This document shows, in pieces, positions 1 through 8,144 of a stretch of 64,000 nucleotides of DNA (the stretch's first letter is position 1; each line of letters starts with the position of its first letter). Position numbers and translations under genes: made by a program. Origin of the DNA: Shimia sagamensis (GTDB lineage Bacteria > Pseudomonadota > Alphaproteobacteria > Rhodobacterales > Rhodobacteraceae). The stretch covers positions 496,001 through 560,000 of the forward strand of contig NZ_FXTY01000001.1 of the NCBI RefSeq assembly GCF_900182745.1, written 5' to 3'. The notes under the pieces are model-generated. The model searched no databases. It saw only the letters and a list, made by a program, of their open reading frames with translations, and had not been told where the DNA came from.

Positions 1-550
1 ATGCCCCTGCGCACATAACGCCCGGCACAATGCCACCCAGAAAGAGCTGACCAATTGACGTATTCGAAATCACACCATACAGCACCATCGTGATCGATGG
101 CGGCACCAACGGTCCAATCATGGACGAAGCCGCTGTTATGGATCCCGAAAACTCATCGTCGTAGCCAGCTTCGCGCATCGCTTCGATTTCCATTTTTCCG
201 AGGCCACCAGCATCCGCAATCGCAGAGCCGGACATGCCTGAGAAAAACAGAGACGCCAGCACGTTAACATGGCCCAGACCGCCTGTAACATGGCCCACAA
301 GTGCGCGCGCGAAACCAAACAGATGGTGCGTGATTCCAGCGGAATTCAAAATCGCGGCAGCCAAGATGAAAAGCGGAACCGCCAGCATTGGGAAACTGTT
401 GAGGCCATCGACCATACGCTGCGTAGCAAACGTAAGTCCAAGCCCAGAATAGTAGAAATAACCCATCGACACAAAAATCATGCCAATACCGATCGGGATG
501 TTCAAAAGGACCAGCAGGAGCCAGCCCACCACAACGCACAAAAGGACCAT
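1..550 (-). CDS. TRAP transporter large permease (DctM/SiaM type), 3' part beyond left edge
   Basis: This is the N-terminal part (about 183 codons) of the large membrane subunit of a tripartite ATP-independent periplasmic transporter, which moves substrate using a sodium or proton gradient. The translation begins MVLLCVVVGWLLLVLLNIP and continues through hydrophobic helices with the conserved stretches FPMLAVPLFILAAAI and FSGMSGSAIADAGGLG, both typical of DctM. The ATG at 550 lies two bases after the small-permease stop, so the two are co-translated. The gene runs off the window. Substrate is inferred from the SiaP-like binding protein and nanA nearby: probably N-acetylneuraminate. Confidence 0.93.
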   Translation of the reverse strand, partial: MVLLCVVVGWLLLVLLNIPIGIGMIFVSMGYFYYSGLGLTFATQRMVDGLNSFPMLAVPLFILAAAILNSAGITHHLFGFARALVGHVTGGLGHVNVLASLFFSGMSGSAIADAGGLGKMEIEAMREAGYDDEFSGSITAASSMIGPLVPPSITMVLYGVISNTSIGQLFLGGIVPGVMCAGA

Positions 551-552
551 GC

Positions 553-1035
553 TCAGGACTCCGCTTTTTCGAGATCTGTGGATGTGAATGAGGTGAAGTT
601 GGACAGTAATCGCCAGAAAATGCGGTGCACGATAAGCACCAGAGCAACAAAGGCGGATGCATAAAGAACCGCGTCGGTTGTGGGCAAAGTGACCGTTTCG
701 TTGTTCCAGGTTCGAAGGATTGTCTTATAGGCGATCCAAACCAGGTGACTCGCCAGAGCGATGTAGACGCAATCGACTAGGATCGCCCATGTTTTCTGAA
801 CTTTGGGGGGCAGCGCTTCCATAAGAAAGCCCATACGCAAATGCGCTTCATCTCGCTCCACTGTCCCGATACCGATGAGGGCCATCCAAACCCAAAGCCA
901 CCGCGCCAATTCTTCCGTCCAGATCGGACCGACAACCAAATTGGTGCGCCCAACAATCTGTAAAACCATAACAAAAAACAGAACGATGAATAAAACGGAC
1001 GACACTGAAGCCTCAAAACCGTATTTTCTCTTCAT
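553..1035 (-). CDS. TRAP transporter small permease (DctQ/SiaQ type)
   Basis: This is the four-helix small membrane subunit of the TRAP transporter, 160 aa, which partners the DctM subunit. I start it at the ATG giving MKRKYGFEASVSSVLF, because a GAAGG-like ribosome site lies eight to ten bases upstream and upstream codons do not resemble the family. The WTEELARWLWVWMALIG segment (roughly residues 40-57) is the most conserved DctQ signature. It sits between the binding-protein gene and the large permease, with a hairpin separating it from the former. Confidence 0.92.
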   Translation of the reverse strand: MKRKYGFEASVSSVLFIVLFFVMVLQIVGRTNLVVGPIWTEELARWLWVWMALIGIGTVERDEAHLRMGFLMEALPPKVQKTWAILVDCVYIALASHLVWIAYKTILRTWNNETVTLPTTDAVLYASAFVALVLIVHRIFWRLLSNFTSFTSTDLEKAES

Positions 1036-1055
1036 TCTTGATGCCCTTCCGTAAA

Positions 1056-1085
1056 ATTTTGGGGGACCAGTGTGCCCCCCAAAAT
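1056..1085 (-). terminator. Intercistronic hairpin between dctP-like and dctQ-like genes
   Basis: Two perfect 10-base arms (ATTTTGGGGG and CCCCCAAAAT) flank a 10-base loop in the gap between the binding-protein gene and the permeases. On the transcribed strand the second arm runs into TTTTA. Such hairpins often act as partial terminators or 3' stabilisers that keep binding-protein mRNA more abundant than permease mRNA. That role is inferred here. Confidence 0.6.
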
Positions 1086-1093
1086 AGGTGGTG

Positions 1094-2053
1094 TTATTCG
1101 CCGCGAACTTTTGCGATGGCACCGGCGCCGAACTCAGCTTCCAGCTCGCTGTAATACGGCTTCATCGCGTCACGGAACGCGGCTGTGTCAGGCTCTGTGA
1201 TAGACAGGCCTCGCTCTTTGAAGGTGTCGACCAGCTTGGCTTCCGCATCAAAAGTCAGACTGTCAGACACGTCCCCGCCTTTGGCGACTGCAGCTTGCAC
1301 CCAACCTTTTTCTTCATCTGAAAGGCTGCCCCAGGTGGAGGTGCCAATCTGGATCGCGCTGGACGCAATAAAGTGGTTGGTCATCGCGATATGACTCTGC
1401 ACTTCATAGAACTTCATCGCCTCGATGGTCGGCAGCGGGTTCTCTTCAGCATCAACCTGGTTAGTTTGCAGCGCCAGATAAACCTCGGCAAATGCCACTG
1501 GTGCCGGGGTTGCACCGGTGTTTTCTGCATAGGCAATCAAGAACGGCACATTTGGTGTCCGCAGGCGCAAACCAGCCATATCTTCGAGCGAGTTGATCGC
1601 CCGGTTGGATGTTGTCTGGCGGGTGCCATAATACCAAACGTCCAGAAGATGAATGTTCTGTTCATTCATCTTGACGGCCATTTCCTGACCCCACGAACCA
1701 GCCACGATTTGCTGCAAGTGATCAAAGTTGTCTACAACGTACGGCGCGCCAACCAGCTTCAATTCCGGAATGATATAGGACATGTCAGGGTAACCGGTCA
1801 TCACCATATCAAGTTCACCGGCTTGAACCTGCGCCACCATCGCTTTGAAATCCCCAAGAGAGGAAGATGGGAACAGTTTGACGGTCATCTCACCGCCAGA
1901 AGCTTTCTCCAGCTCCTCCTTAAAGGCAAGCGCGCCCTGATAGACATTAGAGACCTCATTGTCCTGCATCCCAAATGTCAGGGTCTTTTCTGCAAGAGCA
2001 GCACCCGACATCATCAGAGAGACAACAGTCCCGGTGATAAATTTGTTCAGCAT
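1094..2053 (-). CDS. TRAP substrate-binding protein, SiaP-like (probable sialic acid)
   Basis: Periplasmic solute receptor of 319 aa that delivers ligand to the QM permeases. A signal peptide ending ALA (about residues 1-21) is visible, and GGAGG lies seven bases before the ATG. From memory, the core strongly resembles Haemophilus SiaP: GTRQTTSNRAI (143-153), LRLRTPN (162-168) and EVYLALQTNQVDAEENP (190-206). The spacing places R145, R165 and N205 where the known SiaP ligand residues R127, R147 and N187 fall (intervals of 20 and 40 residues). With nanA next door, N-acetylneuraminate is the best substrate guess, but other acidic sugars remain possible. Confidence 0.88.
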   Translation of the reverse strand: MLNKFITGTVVSLMMSGAALAEKTLTFGMQDNEVSNVYQGALAFKEELEKASGGEMTVKLFPSSSLGDFKAMVAQVQAGELDMVMTGYPDMSYIIPELKLVGAPYVVDNFDHLQQIVAGSWGQEMAVKMNEQNIHLLDVWYYGTRQTTSNRAINSLEDMAGLRLRTPNVPFLIAYAENTGATPAPVAFAEVYLALQTNQVDAEENPLPTIEAMKFYEVQSHIAMTNHFIASSAIQIGTSTWGSLSDEEKGWVQAAVAKGGDVSDSLTFDAEAKLVDTFKERGLSITEPDTAAFRDAMKPYYSELEAEFGAGAIAKVRGE

Positions 2054-2100
2054 CTCTTTTCCTCCATGCTGTTGATTTGCGGCACTTCGTCCGCTTTTTG

Positions 2101-2874
2101 TCAGGTTTCCCCAACGGGTTTTGTCTCGCCGAGCAGCGATTTGGGCGCCGCCAATCGAGAACGGTAAGATCGCTCCAGGTGATCATCCATTTGCTTGGTT
2201 GCTGAGACCACGTCGCCGCCCAATACGGCCTCGTAGATTGCGCGGTGCTCTTCATAAACTGCTGCGTCTTGCGGGCGTAAACTGGACGCATCCTGCTGGC
2301 GCAAACTCGACGAATTAGGACGGTGAGCCAACATCTTGCTCACAAACATATCATGCAGTTTCAGAATAATTGGGTTACCGACAACAGCCACGATGGATCG
2401 GTGAAACGCGATATCGGTTTCCGGAAAATGTTTCGTTCCAACGGCCAGCAGATTGTCTTCGAGCGCCACCTGCATTTTGGCAACTTGAATGTTTGAAGCA
2501 TTTTCCGCGGCCACACGAACGGCACCAGCCTCGATGAACTGGCGCATCTGCTCTAAATGCGCAGCACTCTCGGAATTGCCGAGAATTTCTCGAATATGGT
2601 CACCCGCTAAGGTAAAAACATCCTCTAGAGAGGGCGTTGTGACACGTGGGCGCTTTCCGGTGCCGGTAGAAACAAAACCACGCAAATGCAGATTTGAGAG
2701 CGCCTCACGAACGGTCGGACGCGATGTCGAAAACTGATTACACAACTCACGCTCCGTCGGGACCGCATCGCCCACAGCCAGGCTCCCGTCTTTGATTTGA
2801 GCAATAATCGTCTCCGCAATGAGATCCGCAACTCGCTTAGGGCTATCGCTCTGAATGTCCTTTTCGGGCAGCAT
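2101..2874 (-). CDS. GntR-family (FadR/FCD) transcriptional regulator, NanR-like by context
   Basis: 257-aa repressor-type regulator. The winged helix-turn-helix is at about residues 20-80 (PTERELCNQFSTSRPTVREAL), followed by an FCD ligand domain with the usual metal-binding pattern: D in ETDIAFH, H in EEHRAIYEAV and H in DDHLER. I chose the ATG at 2874 because AGGAGG sits six bases upstream; the ATG at 2880 abuts it. The gene lies between the TRAP genes and divergent nanA, so it probably controls both and senses sialic acid or a breakdown product. The FCD domain contains an imperfect eight-residue tandem repeat (SSLRQQDA SSLRPQDA). Confidence 0.88.
   Translation of the reverse strand: MLPEKDIQSDSPKRVADLIAETIIAQIKDGSLAVGDAVPTERELCNQFSTSRPTVREALSNLHLRGFVSTGTGKRPRVTTPSLEDVFTLAGDHIREILGNSESAAHLEQMRQFIEAGAVRVAAENASNIQVAKMQVALEDNLLAVGTKHFPETDIAFHRSIVAVVGNPIILKLHDMFVSKMLAHRPNSSSLRQQDASSLRPQDAAVYEEHRAIYEAVLGGDVVSATKQMDDHLERSYRSRLAAPKSLLGETKPVGET
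2264..2311. repeat. 24-bp tandem duplication inside the GntR regulator gene
   Basis: Two adjacent 24-base units (2264-2287 and 2288-2311) match at 19 of 24 positions and encode consecutive octapeptides. The repeat keeps the frame and lies just before the EEHRAI helix of the ligand domain. Confidence 0.75.
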
Positions 2875-2880
2875 TTTCAT

Positions 2881-3090
2881 CCTCCTAAGCTTGGTGACTT
2901 CTGCTTTTACCGCTGCCAAAGGCACCACGGATTATCACCTGAGTTATCAACTTTTCGATTTTGGTAATTCCAAATGGGCATTTTGTCAAACCATACTTTA
3001 CCAAACCTCCAGTTTCGGCTATCAAAATTGTCAAAATGGTATCGAGACTGTGATCGGTACCGCCAGAAACACACCAAGCATGAGGAAATG
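2881..3090. promoter_or_regulatory. Divergent control region between GntR regulator and nanA
   Basis: This 210-bp divergent gap is AT-rich compared with its neighbours. It holds TTGGTAATTCCAA (an interrupted TTGG/CCAA inverted repeat starting near 2961) and two copies of TTGTCAAA (near 2986 and 3028). Such elements are plausible operator parts for the adjacent GntR protein, but I cannot assign a site with certainty. Confidence 0.45.
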
Positions 3091-3987
3091 ATGGATAGTT
3101 CACTTACCGGGATGTACGCCGCACTTTTGACAGGCTTTGCCGATAGCGGCGCATTCGACGCGGACAGGCAAACGGCAATCACCAAATACGTGCTGCGACA
3201 AGGATTGAAGGGGATTTACATTGGCGGCAGCAGCGGAGAATCCGGCCTCATGTCCACAGAAGAACTGCTTGAACAGCAGTCTGTGATTGCAAATCTCACA
3301 CAGGGCCACAAGACGAGTGTGATCGCACATGTGGGCCTACCCAATATTCGCGACTCGATTTCTCTGGCCAAATCGGCCGAGACGTTTCAGTTTGACGCTC
3401 TGTCAGCCCTACCACCGCACTCTTATCCGTACTCGGATGAAGAAATTTACCACTACTATTCTGAGTTGGCCGCCGCCACGTCCCTGCCGCTGATTGTTTA
3501 TGAAGTTCCGATACGGACATCGCGTCCCCTTCCTCTCGAACTGCTTCAAAGGATCCTGGACTTGCCCAACGTTGCGGGTATCAAATTCACGTCCACGGAC
3601 CTCTTCAAGCTGTCCATGTTGCGTAAAAGTCGCCCCAACAAGCTGTACTTCTTTGGCTTTGATGAGATCTTCGCCGCAGCGGCGACTTTGGGCTGCGATG
3701 GCGGGATCGGCACGACATATAACTTGCTGGGACGGCTCTACGTAGAGCTGTACAACAGTGTTCTGGAGTCCAATTTGCAAAAAACGCAGGAGCTTCAGAG
3801 CATCTCTCAAGACTTTGTTGAAGAGCTTTTGCCAACTGGCGTCATTCCGGGAATGAAAGCAGCCTTAAGATCCATTGGTGTCGACGCCGGATATGCGCGC
3901 GGCCCCCTGATTGAACAAGACAAGGCCGCTGAGCAGCGGATTGGTAAGTTTCTTGAAAGCTCTCCAGCTCGAGATTGGCTAGCCTAA
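3091..3987 (+). CDS. nanA: N-acetylneuraminate lyase (NanA)
   Basis: 298-aa class I aldolase of the DapA/NanA family that cleaves N-acetylneuraminate to N-acetylmannosamine and pyruvate. Starting at ATG 3091 (GAGGA four bases upstream), numbering coincides with E. coli NanA: Schiff-base K165, Y137, S47 (S48 for Thr48), T167, G189, D191, E192 and T208 (Ser208 in E. coli). D191/E192 in GFDEIF favour sialic acid over the dihydrodipicolinate synthase reaction. The true dapA is elsewhere in this window at 15273. The gene is divergent from the regulator and TRAP genes. The nanE/nanK steps are not in this window and may lie beyond the left edge. Confidence 0.9.
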   Translation: MDSSLTGMYAALLTGFADSGAFDADRQTAITKYVLRQGLKGIYIGGSSGESGLMSTEELLEQQSVIANLTQGHKTSVIAHVGLPNIRDSISLAKSAETFQFDALSALPPHSYPYSDEEIYHYYSELAAATSLPLIVYEVPIRTSRPLPLELLQRILDLPNVAGIKFTSTDLFKLSMLRKSRPNKLYFFGFDEIFAAAATLGCDGGIGTTYNLLGRLYVELYNSVLESNLQKTQELQSISQDFVEELLPTGVIPGMKAALRSIGVDAGYARGPLIEQDKAAEQRIGKFLESSPARDWLA

Positions 3988-4512
3988 ACACTCTGTCACC
4001 GCGCATCTGACTTTCGTCACAAGGCCGTTCAGGCATCGCGTTCGAGCAAATTTAGTGTTTCGCCAGGCAATCAGAGTTGCATTCGGCGAGACACTCAAAG
4101 CCAACAGTGGACCCGACTTTCACAGCGAGCCCCAATGAGCGGTGGGATGGACTTGCAGCACAATTGGCCCGACCTCTCAACCCCCATTAGAGGGCCTTTA
4201 TGCCCGAACACCATGGGATGAGTGCCACTTCGCAAAACACGCCCCCACGACACCGCAGATAACACGAGTAGTCATCCAACTGATCAGCTGCTCTTCTGGC
4301 GCAAACTCCAGAGATCCTTGGCGATTGCGCTACCAGAGAATACTTGAACCGAGGTGAAGTGTGTTGGTTTCTCAGCTTTTTGGGGATGTGGTGGCTGAAG
4401 AAATCCCCGCATCTCCGACGAAGTTCAACGAGCGCGAGTTGGTCTCCGACATGGCCCACCGCTCTTAGCCGAGGCAAAGATTCTAAGTGATACCAATGTG
4501 TTAGCTGAAAAG
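3988..4512. other. 525-bp gap with no convincing gene
   Basis: No open frame here has a plausible start, ribosome site or family motif. A short open stretch at about 4361-4468 (plus strand, 35 codons) has protein-like composition but an in-frame stop just upstream. It may be a relic, or chance. Confidence 0.5.
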
Positions 4513-4599
4513 TGGTGCCCAGAAGAGGACTCGAACCTCCACGTCCATACGGACACTAGCACCTGAAGCTAGCGCGTCTACCAATTCCGCCATCTGGGC
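4513..4599 (-). tRNA. tRNA-Leu (anticodon CAG)
   Basis: 87-base tRNA with encoded CCA. The acceptor stem pairs GCCCAGA with TCTGGGC, the D-arm has GGAATTGGTAGAC, and the anticodon stem CTAGC/GCTAG encloses loop TTCAGGT, giving anticodon CAG. A long variable arm (class II) is present, and the T-arm contains GGTTCGAGTCC. Length, variable arm and anticodon all fit tRNA-Leu reading CUG, a frequent codon in this GC-rich genome. Confidence 0.97.
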
Positions 4600-4618
4600 A
4601 CGGGTTGGTGAGACAGGC

Positions 4619-4646
4619 GTTTAAGCCTAGCTGCGGGGGGTGTCAA
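4619..4646 (-). promoter_or_regulatory. Promoter of tRNA-Leu
   Basis: On the minus strand TTGACA (4646-4641) is followed after 16 bases by TTAAAC (4624-4619), about 20 bases before the tRNA 5' end. A consensus -35 with a weaker -10 is usual for stable RNA genes in this group. Confidence 0.6.
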
Positions 4647-4820
4647 CGCGATTCTCCGACTTTTTCCCTTTTTGTCTCCTCGGAAAAATCTTTGGCAGAG
4701 GAGGCCCGAAAATTTGGCAAAAGTAGCCGGGGTTTCTTGTCGCGCCCCTGCCATTGTAGCTTGTTCTGAAACGCTGTCGGCGCTATCCCATCATGAAATG
4801 GTCTACCTTGGAGGCAACCC

Positions 4821-5801
4821 ATGTCCAAACTTGTCACCATCTTTGGCGGCTCCGGATTTGTCGGACGTCATATCGCCCGCCGCATGGCAAAAGAAGGCTG
4901 GCTCGTACGGGTCGCGGTACGCCGCCCTAACGAGGCGATGTTTGTGAAGCCCTACGGTTCTGTGGGGCAAGTCGAACCCGTATTTTGCAACATTCGCGAT
5001 GACGCCTCCGTGCGGGCAGTGATGCAAGGCTCTGACGCGGTGGTGAACTGTGTTGGCCTCCTGTCTGATCGCGGCAAAAATACTTTTGGCGCTGTGCAGC
5101 ACGAAGGCGCTGAACGCATCGCCCGCATCGCCGCAGCTGAAAATGTCGACACGATGGTGCACATCTCCGCCATTGGCGCTGACAAGGATAGCAGCAGCGA
5201 CTATGCGCGCTCCAAAGCACTTGGCGAAGAAGGTGTGCTGCAACACATGCCCAACGCCATGATCCTACGACCGTCGGTGATATTTGGTCAGGACGATCAA
5301 TTCTTCAACCGTTTTGCCTCTATGTCACGCCTTGGTCCGGTCCTACCTTTGGTGGGCGGCGACACCAAATTCCAGCCGGTCTACGTCGATGACGTGGCGC
5401 AGGCAGCGGTGAAAGGCATCAAAGGCGAGGCCACCGGCACGTTTGAGCTGGGCGGCCCAGAGGTTGACACCCTGCGGGGCTGGGTCACCGAGATGCTCGA
5501 AGTCATCCATCGCAACAAGCTGATCGCCAACCTGCCGTTCTTTGTTGGCGGCCTGATGGCTTTCGGCTTTGGCCTGCTTCAGACCCTGACCTTTGGTCTG
5601 GTCCACAACTCCATCCTCACCAAGGACCAGCTCAAGCTGCTCAATAAGGACAATGTGGTTGGCGACGACGCGCAAGGCTTTGACGCTCTGGGCATCAAGC
5701 CACTCGCGCCCGAGGCAATCATGGCTGATTATCTGTGGCGCTTCCGCCCATCGGGCCAGTACGACGCCATCAAAGATTCGGCGCGTAACCTGAAAATCTA
5801 A
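4821..5801 (+). CDS. Complex I NDUFA9-like NAD(P)-binding protein
   Basis: 326-aa atypical short-chain dehydrogenase/reductase. The N-terminus has the Rossmann fingerprint FGGSGFVGRHIARRMA (about 8-23), then VNCVGLLSD, SAIGADKDSSSDYARSK and LRPSVIFGQDDQFFNRFA. These are hallmarks of the mitochondrial complex I accessory subunit NDUFA9 and its alphaproteobacterial homologues. The protein binds a dinucleotide and is thought to help complex I assembly or quinone chemistry rather than catalysis; that role is inferred from the family. The gene stands alone, ends at a strong bidirectional terminator, and has GGAGGC just upstream of the ATG. Confidence 0.88.
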   Translation: MSKLVTIFGGSGFVGRHIARRMAKEGWLVRVAVRRPNEAMFVKPYGSVGQVEPVFCNIRDDASVRAVMQGSDAVVNCVGLLSDRGKNTFGAVQHEGAERIARIAAAENVDTMVHISAIGADKDSSSDYARSKALGEEGVLQHMPNAMILRPSVIFGQDDQFFNRFASMSRLGPVLPLVGGDTKFQPVYVDDVAQAAVKGIKGEATGTFELGGPEVDTLRGWVTEMLEVIHRNKLIANLPFFVGGLMAFGFGLLQTLTFGLVHNSILTKDQLKLLNKDNVVGDDAQGFDALGIKPLAPEAIMADYLWRFRPSGQYDAIKDSARNLKI

Positions 5802-5818
5802 GGTTTCAGAACTCCAAC

Positions 5819-5855
5819 AAAAAGCCCCGCCTGACACGCTCAGGCGGGGCTTTTT
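5819..5855. terminator. Bidirectional rho-independent terminator
   Basis: A perfect 16-base inverted repeat (arms 5819-5834 and 5840-5855, GC core GCCCCGCCTGA) with a 5-base loop is flanked by A and T runs. It serves the convergent NDUFA9-like and ion-channel genes. Confidence 0.93.
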
Positions 5856-5880
5856 GCTTTTGATATGAGCCGCATCAACC

Positions 5881-6660
5881 TCAGCGGCTGTCACGCTCTT
5901 TTAGCATCTTCTCAATATCACCCAATCGCGCCAGCACTTCGTCGCGGTAGTTGCCAGTTTCGGCTTCAGCCTCCACATGGTGCGCGTCTTGCATAGAGTT
6001 CACCACAAGACCCACCACAAGGTTGAGCACCACAAAGGTTGTCAGCAGAATGAACGGCACAAAGAACATCCAGGCGTAGGGGTAGACCTCCATCACCGGC
6101 CGCACGATGCCCATGGACCAGCTTTCCAGCGTCATGATCTGAAACAGCGAGTATCCGGACTTGCCCAACGTGCCAAACCAGGCCGGGAAGGCGGCCCCAA
6201 ACAGCTTTGTGGCCATCACCGCGCCAATGTAAAAGATCAGCGCCATCAGCAAGAACACAGAGCCCATCCCCGGCAAAGCATTCAGCAACCCTTCGATCAC
6301 CCGACGCAACGACGGTGCTACCGACACCACGCGCAACAATCGCAAAATGCGCAGCGCCCGAAGCACCGCCAACCCTTGCGCCGCGGGCACCAAGGCCACA
6401 CCCACGATGATGAAATCAAACAGGTTCCACCCATCGCGGAAAAACTTCCCACGCTGCACATAGAGCTTGGCAGCGATTTCCCCCACAAAAATCGCCAAAC
6501 ACAGCGCGTCCAGCGAGACCAGCAACGGCCCTATTGCGTCCATCAGGGGTTTGGAGGTTTCCATGCCCAGAATGACGGCATTGAACAGGATCACGCCAAG
6601 GATCGCGTTGCGAAAGGCAGGGCGGTCAATAAACGCCCCGATTGTGTCGCGTAGGCTCAT
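5881..6660 (-). CDS. Voltage-gated sodium channel, NaChBac/NavAb type
   Basis: 259-aa six-helix channel subunit that would assemble as a homotetramer in the inner membrane. S4 carries regularly spaced arginines (R101, R104, R107, R110 in LRALRILRLLRVV). The pore loop TLESWSM (177-183) matches the sodium-selective filter of NavAb and NaChBac. S5-S6 run through residues 133-222, and a charged C-terminal helix (about 232-257) looks like the known tetramerising coiled coil. In alkaliphilic and marine bacteria such channels support sodium cycling, motility and pH homeostasis. The gene stands alone and faces the NDUFA9-like gene across a shared terminator. Confidence 0.93.
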   Translation of the reverse strand: MSLRDTIGAFIDRPAFRNAILGVILFNAVILGMETSKPLMDAIGPLLVSLDALCLAIFVGEIAAKLYVQRGKFFRDGWNLFDFIIVGVALVPAAQGLAVLRALRILRLLRVVSVAPSLRRVIEGLLNALPGMGSVFLLMALIFYIGAVMATKLFGAAFPAWFGTLGKSGYSLFQIMTLESWSMGIVRPVMEVYPYAWMFFVPFILLTTFVVLNLVVGLVVNSMQDAHHVEAEAETGNYRDEVLARLGDIEKMLKERDSR

Positions 6661-6756
6661 GTATGAAATCTCAAAGTTGCGCGTTTGTGATTGGGTTGAG
6701 GGCTACATAGGTGAGGGGGGCAGGTCTTCGCAACCCGCCCCCCAAAATCATTGGTG

Positions 6757-7599
6757 TTATGGTTTCCAACCCGGCGGGCCAAACAACCGCCCCCACAACT
6801 CTCGCCCGGACTTGGCACGCTTGATATCTCGCCACAAACCCGGCAACTCGGAGAACCACACTTTCACAGGGTTTTGACTGTCAAAATCGGTGGTCAGCCC
6901 ATAGCGCGGCCGCTCCTCTTCCACTTGAAAGCTGCCAAACATCCGGTCCCAGATGATCAGGATACCCCCGTAGTTCTTATCCAGATACTTGTTGTCACAG
7001 CCATGGTGCACGCGGTGGTGGCTTGGCGTGTTCAACACCCACTCCAACGTCCCCAGTTTGCCAATCAACTCGGTGTGCAGCCACGTCTGATAAGCCTGCA
7101 CAAGGATCACCGATCCCAGCACCACATCCGGGCTGAACCCCACCAGGACCATTGGAATATGGGCAATGAAGGACCACAGGCTTTCCAACGGTCCAAAGCG
7201 CACAGCCGTCACAATGTTGTAATCCCGGCTCGAGTGATGCACCGCGTGTTGCGTCCACAGGATCCGCACCCGATGAGCAATCCGATGCTCCCAATAATAC
7301 GTCAGATCTGCAATCACCACGGCCAGAAATATCCACGGCAAAGTGGTTGGCAAATGCCAGCTCACCACGGTTTCGCTAAACACGTACAGCCCGAAATAAA
7401 GCGCCGTCATCATGGTCGCTTCGAGCAACAGATACGGCACTTGTGTGGAGGCACTTGCCAGCATCTCAAGCCAGGTTTTGCCTTTCAACGACCCTTTGAA
7501 CCAAGCCTCAGCAATCTCAATCACAAGGATCGCCACCCCAATCAGGAAGAACACTTCGTCCACTTGCGTGGCCAATTCAATAAACTGCTCAGGTATCAT
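6757..7599 (-). CDS. Sterol desaturase / fatty acid hydroxylase superfamily protein
   Basis: 280-aa integral membrane di-iron enzyme. Several hydrophobic helices are interleaved with the three conserved histidine clusters HRIAH, HAVHH and HRVHH that bind two irons. Family members hydroxylate or desaturate lipids with oxygen; the substrate here is unknown. I start at ATG 7599 because it overlaps the stop of the upstream TetR gene as ATGA, implying translational coupling. The TetR protein is therefore its likely dedicated regulator, perhaps sensing a lipid or membrane stress. Confidence 0.87.
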   Translation of the reverse strand: MIPEQFIELATQVDEVFFLIGVAILVIEIAEAWFKGSLKGKTWLEMLASASTQVPYLLLEATMMTALYFGLYVFSETVVSWHLPTTLPWIFLAVVIADLTYYWEHRIAHRVRILWTQHAVHHSSRDYNIVTAVRFGPLESLWSFIAHIPMVLVGFSPDVVLGSVILVQAYQTWLHTELIGKLGTLEWVLNTPSHHRVHHGCDNKYLDKNYGGILIIWDRMFGSFQVEEERPRYGLTTDFDSQNPVKVWFSELPGLWRDIKRAKSGRELWGRLFGPPGWKP

Positions 7600-8144
7600 T
7601 TTGCACCTCCCATCAAACCCGATTGCAACGTTCGCCAAGCCAGCGCGGCTGCTTCCTCTGGTGTCGCATCTCCGTCCCGCACCACGGTCCAGGCCGCGTA
7701 GGTCAGGGTTTCAATCGCCTGTACAATCCAAGCGGTTGGCACATCCACGTCGAACCCACCTTCCTCTTTGGCAGCCTCAACAGCCTCTGCGGTTTCTTCC
7801 AGTTGTTGGGTGTAGGCTTCCAGCACCTCCGGCACATGATCCAGAGGTTCATTGGCCAGAAACATCTGACGGTCCGCTAGCGGGATGATGACCTCCAAAC
7901 TCAGACGCAAGGCCTCCGTATAACTCGACGCGTCCTTGGTAGCGGCCTCGATGGCGTCATCCAGTTCCTGCATCGCGACCATCGCGAGCGCAGTCATGAG
8001 GTCCTCGCGCCCGGCATAATGGCGGTGCAATGTTGCACGCCCCACACCCGCCTCTTTTGCGACGTCCGCCAAAGTGGCTGTGGGATTTGCGGAAAAGACG
8101 GTGAACCCCGCCTCAATGATTTTGGCTTTTGACTTTTTCAACAT
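7596..8144 (-). CDS. TetR/AcrR-family transcriptional regulator
   Basis: 182-aa repressor. The N-terminal helix-turn-helix is recognisable (ATLADVAKEAGVGRATLHRHYAGREDLM). The helical C-terminal domain is variable and binds an unknown ligand. Two starts are possible: ATG 8162 and ATG 8144. A perfect palindrome covers 8143-8162, spanning both; I choose 8144 so that most of the operator lies just upstream of the coding region, which suits autorepression. The gene is coupled by ATGA to the desaturase-like gene and diverges from the Ada-like repair gene. Confidence 0.87.
   Translation of the reverse strand: MLKKSKAKIIEAGFTVFSANPTATLADVAKEAGVGRATLHRHYAGREDLMTALAMVAMQELDDAIEAATKDASSYTEALRLSLEVIIPLADRQMFLANEPLDHVPEVLEAYTQQLEETAEAVEAAKEEGGFDVDVPTAWIVQAIETLTYAAWTVVRDGDATPEEAAALAWRTLQSGLMGGAK

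Noticed and set aside
2974-3090. 39-codon upstream extension of nanA
   Set aside because: Family alignment by eye starts at MDSSLTGMYA, a GAGGA lies before 3091, and the upstream part is AT-rich promoter-like sequence.
4142-4477. Two opposing open frames of 71 and 96 codons in the 3988-4512 gap
   Set aside because: Neither has a ribosome site, a recognisable motif or coding-type composition. They are left as unassigned.
6751-7701. 316-codon plus-strand frame over the desaturase-like gene
   Set aside because: It is antisense to three intact histidine clusters and has a His/Pro/Gln-rich shadow composition.
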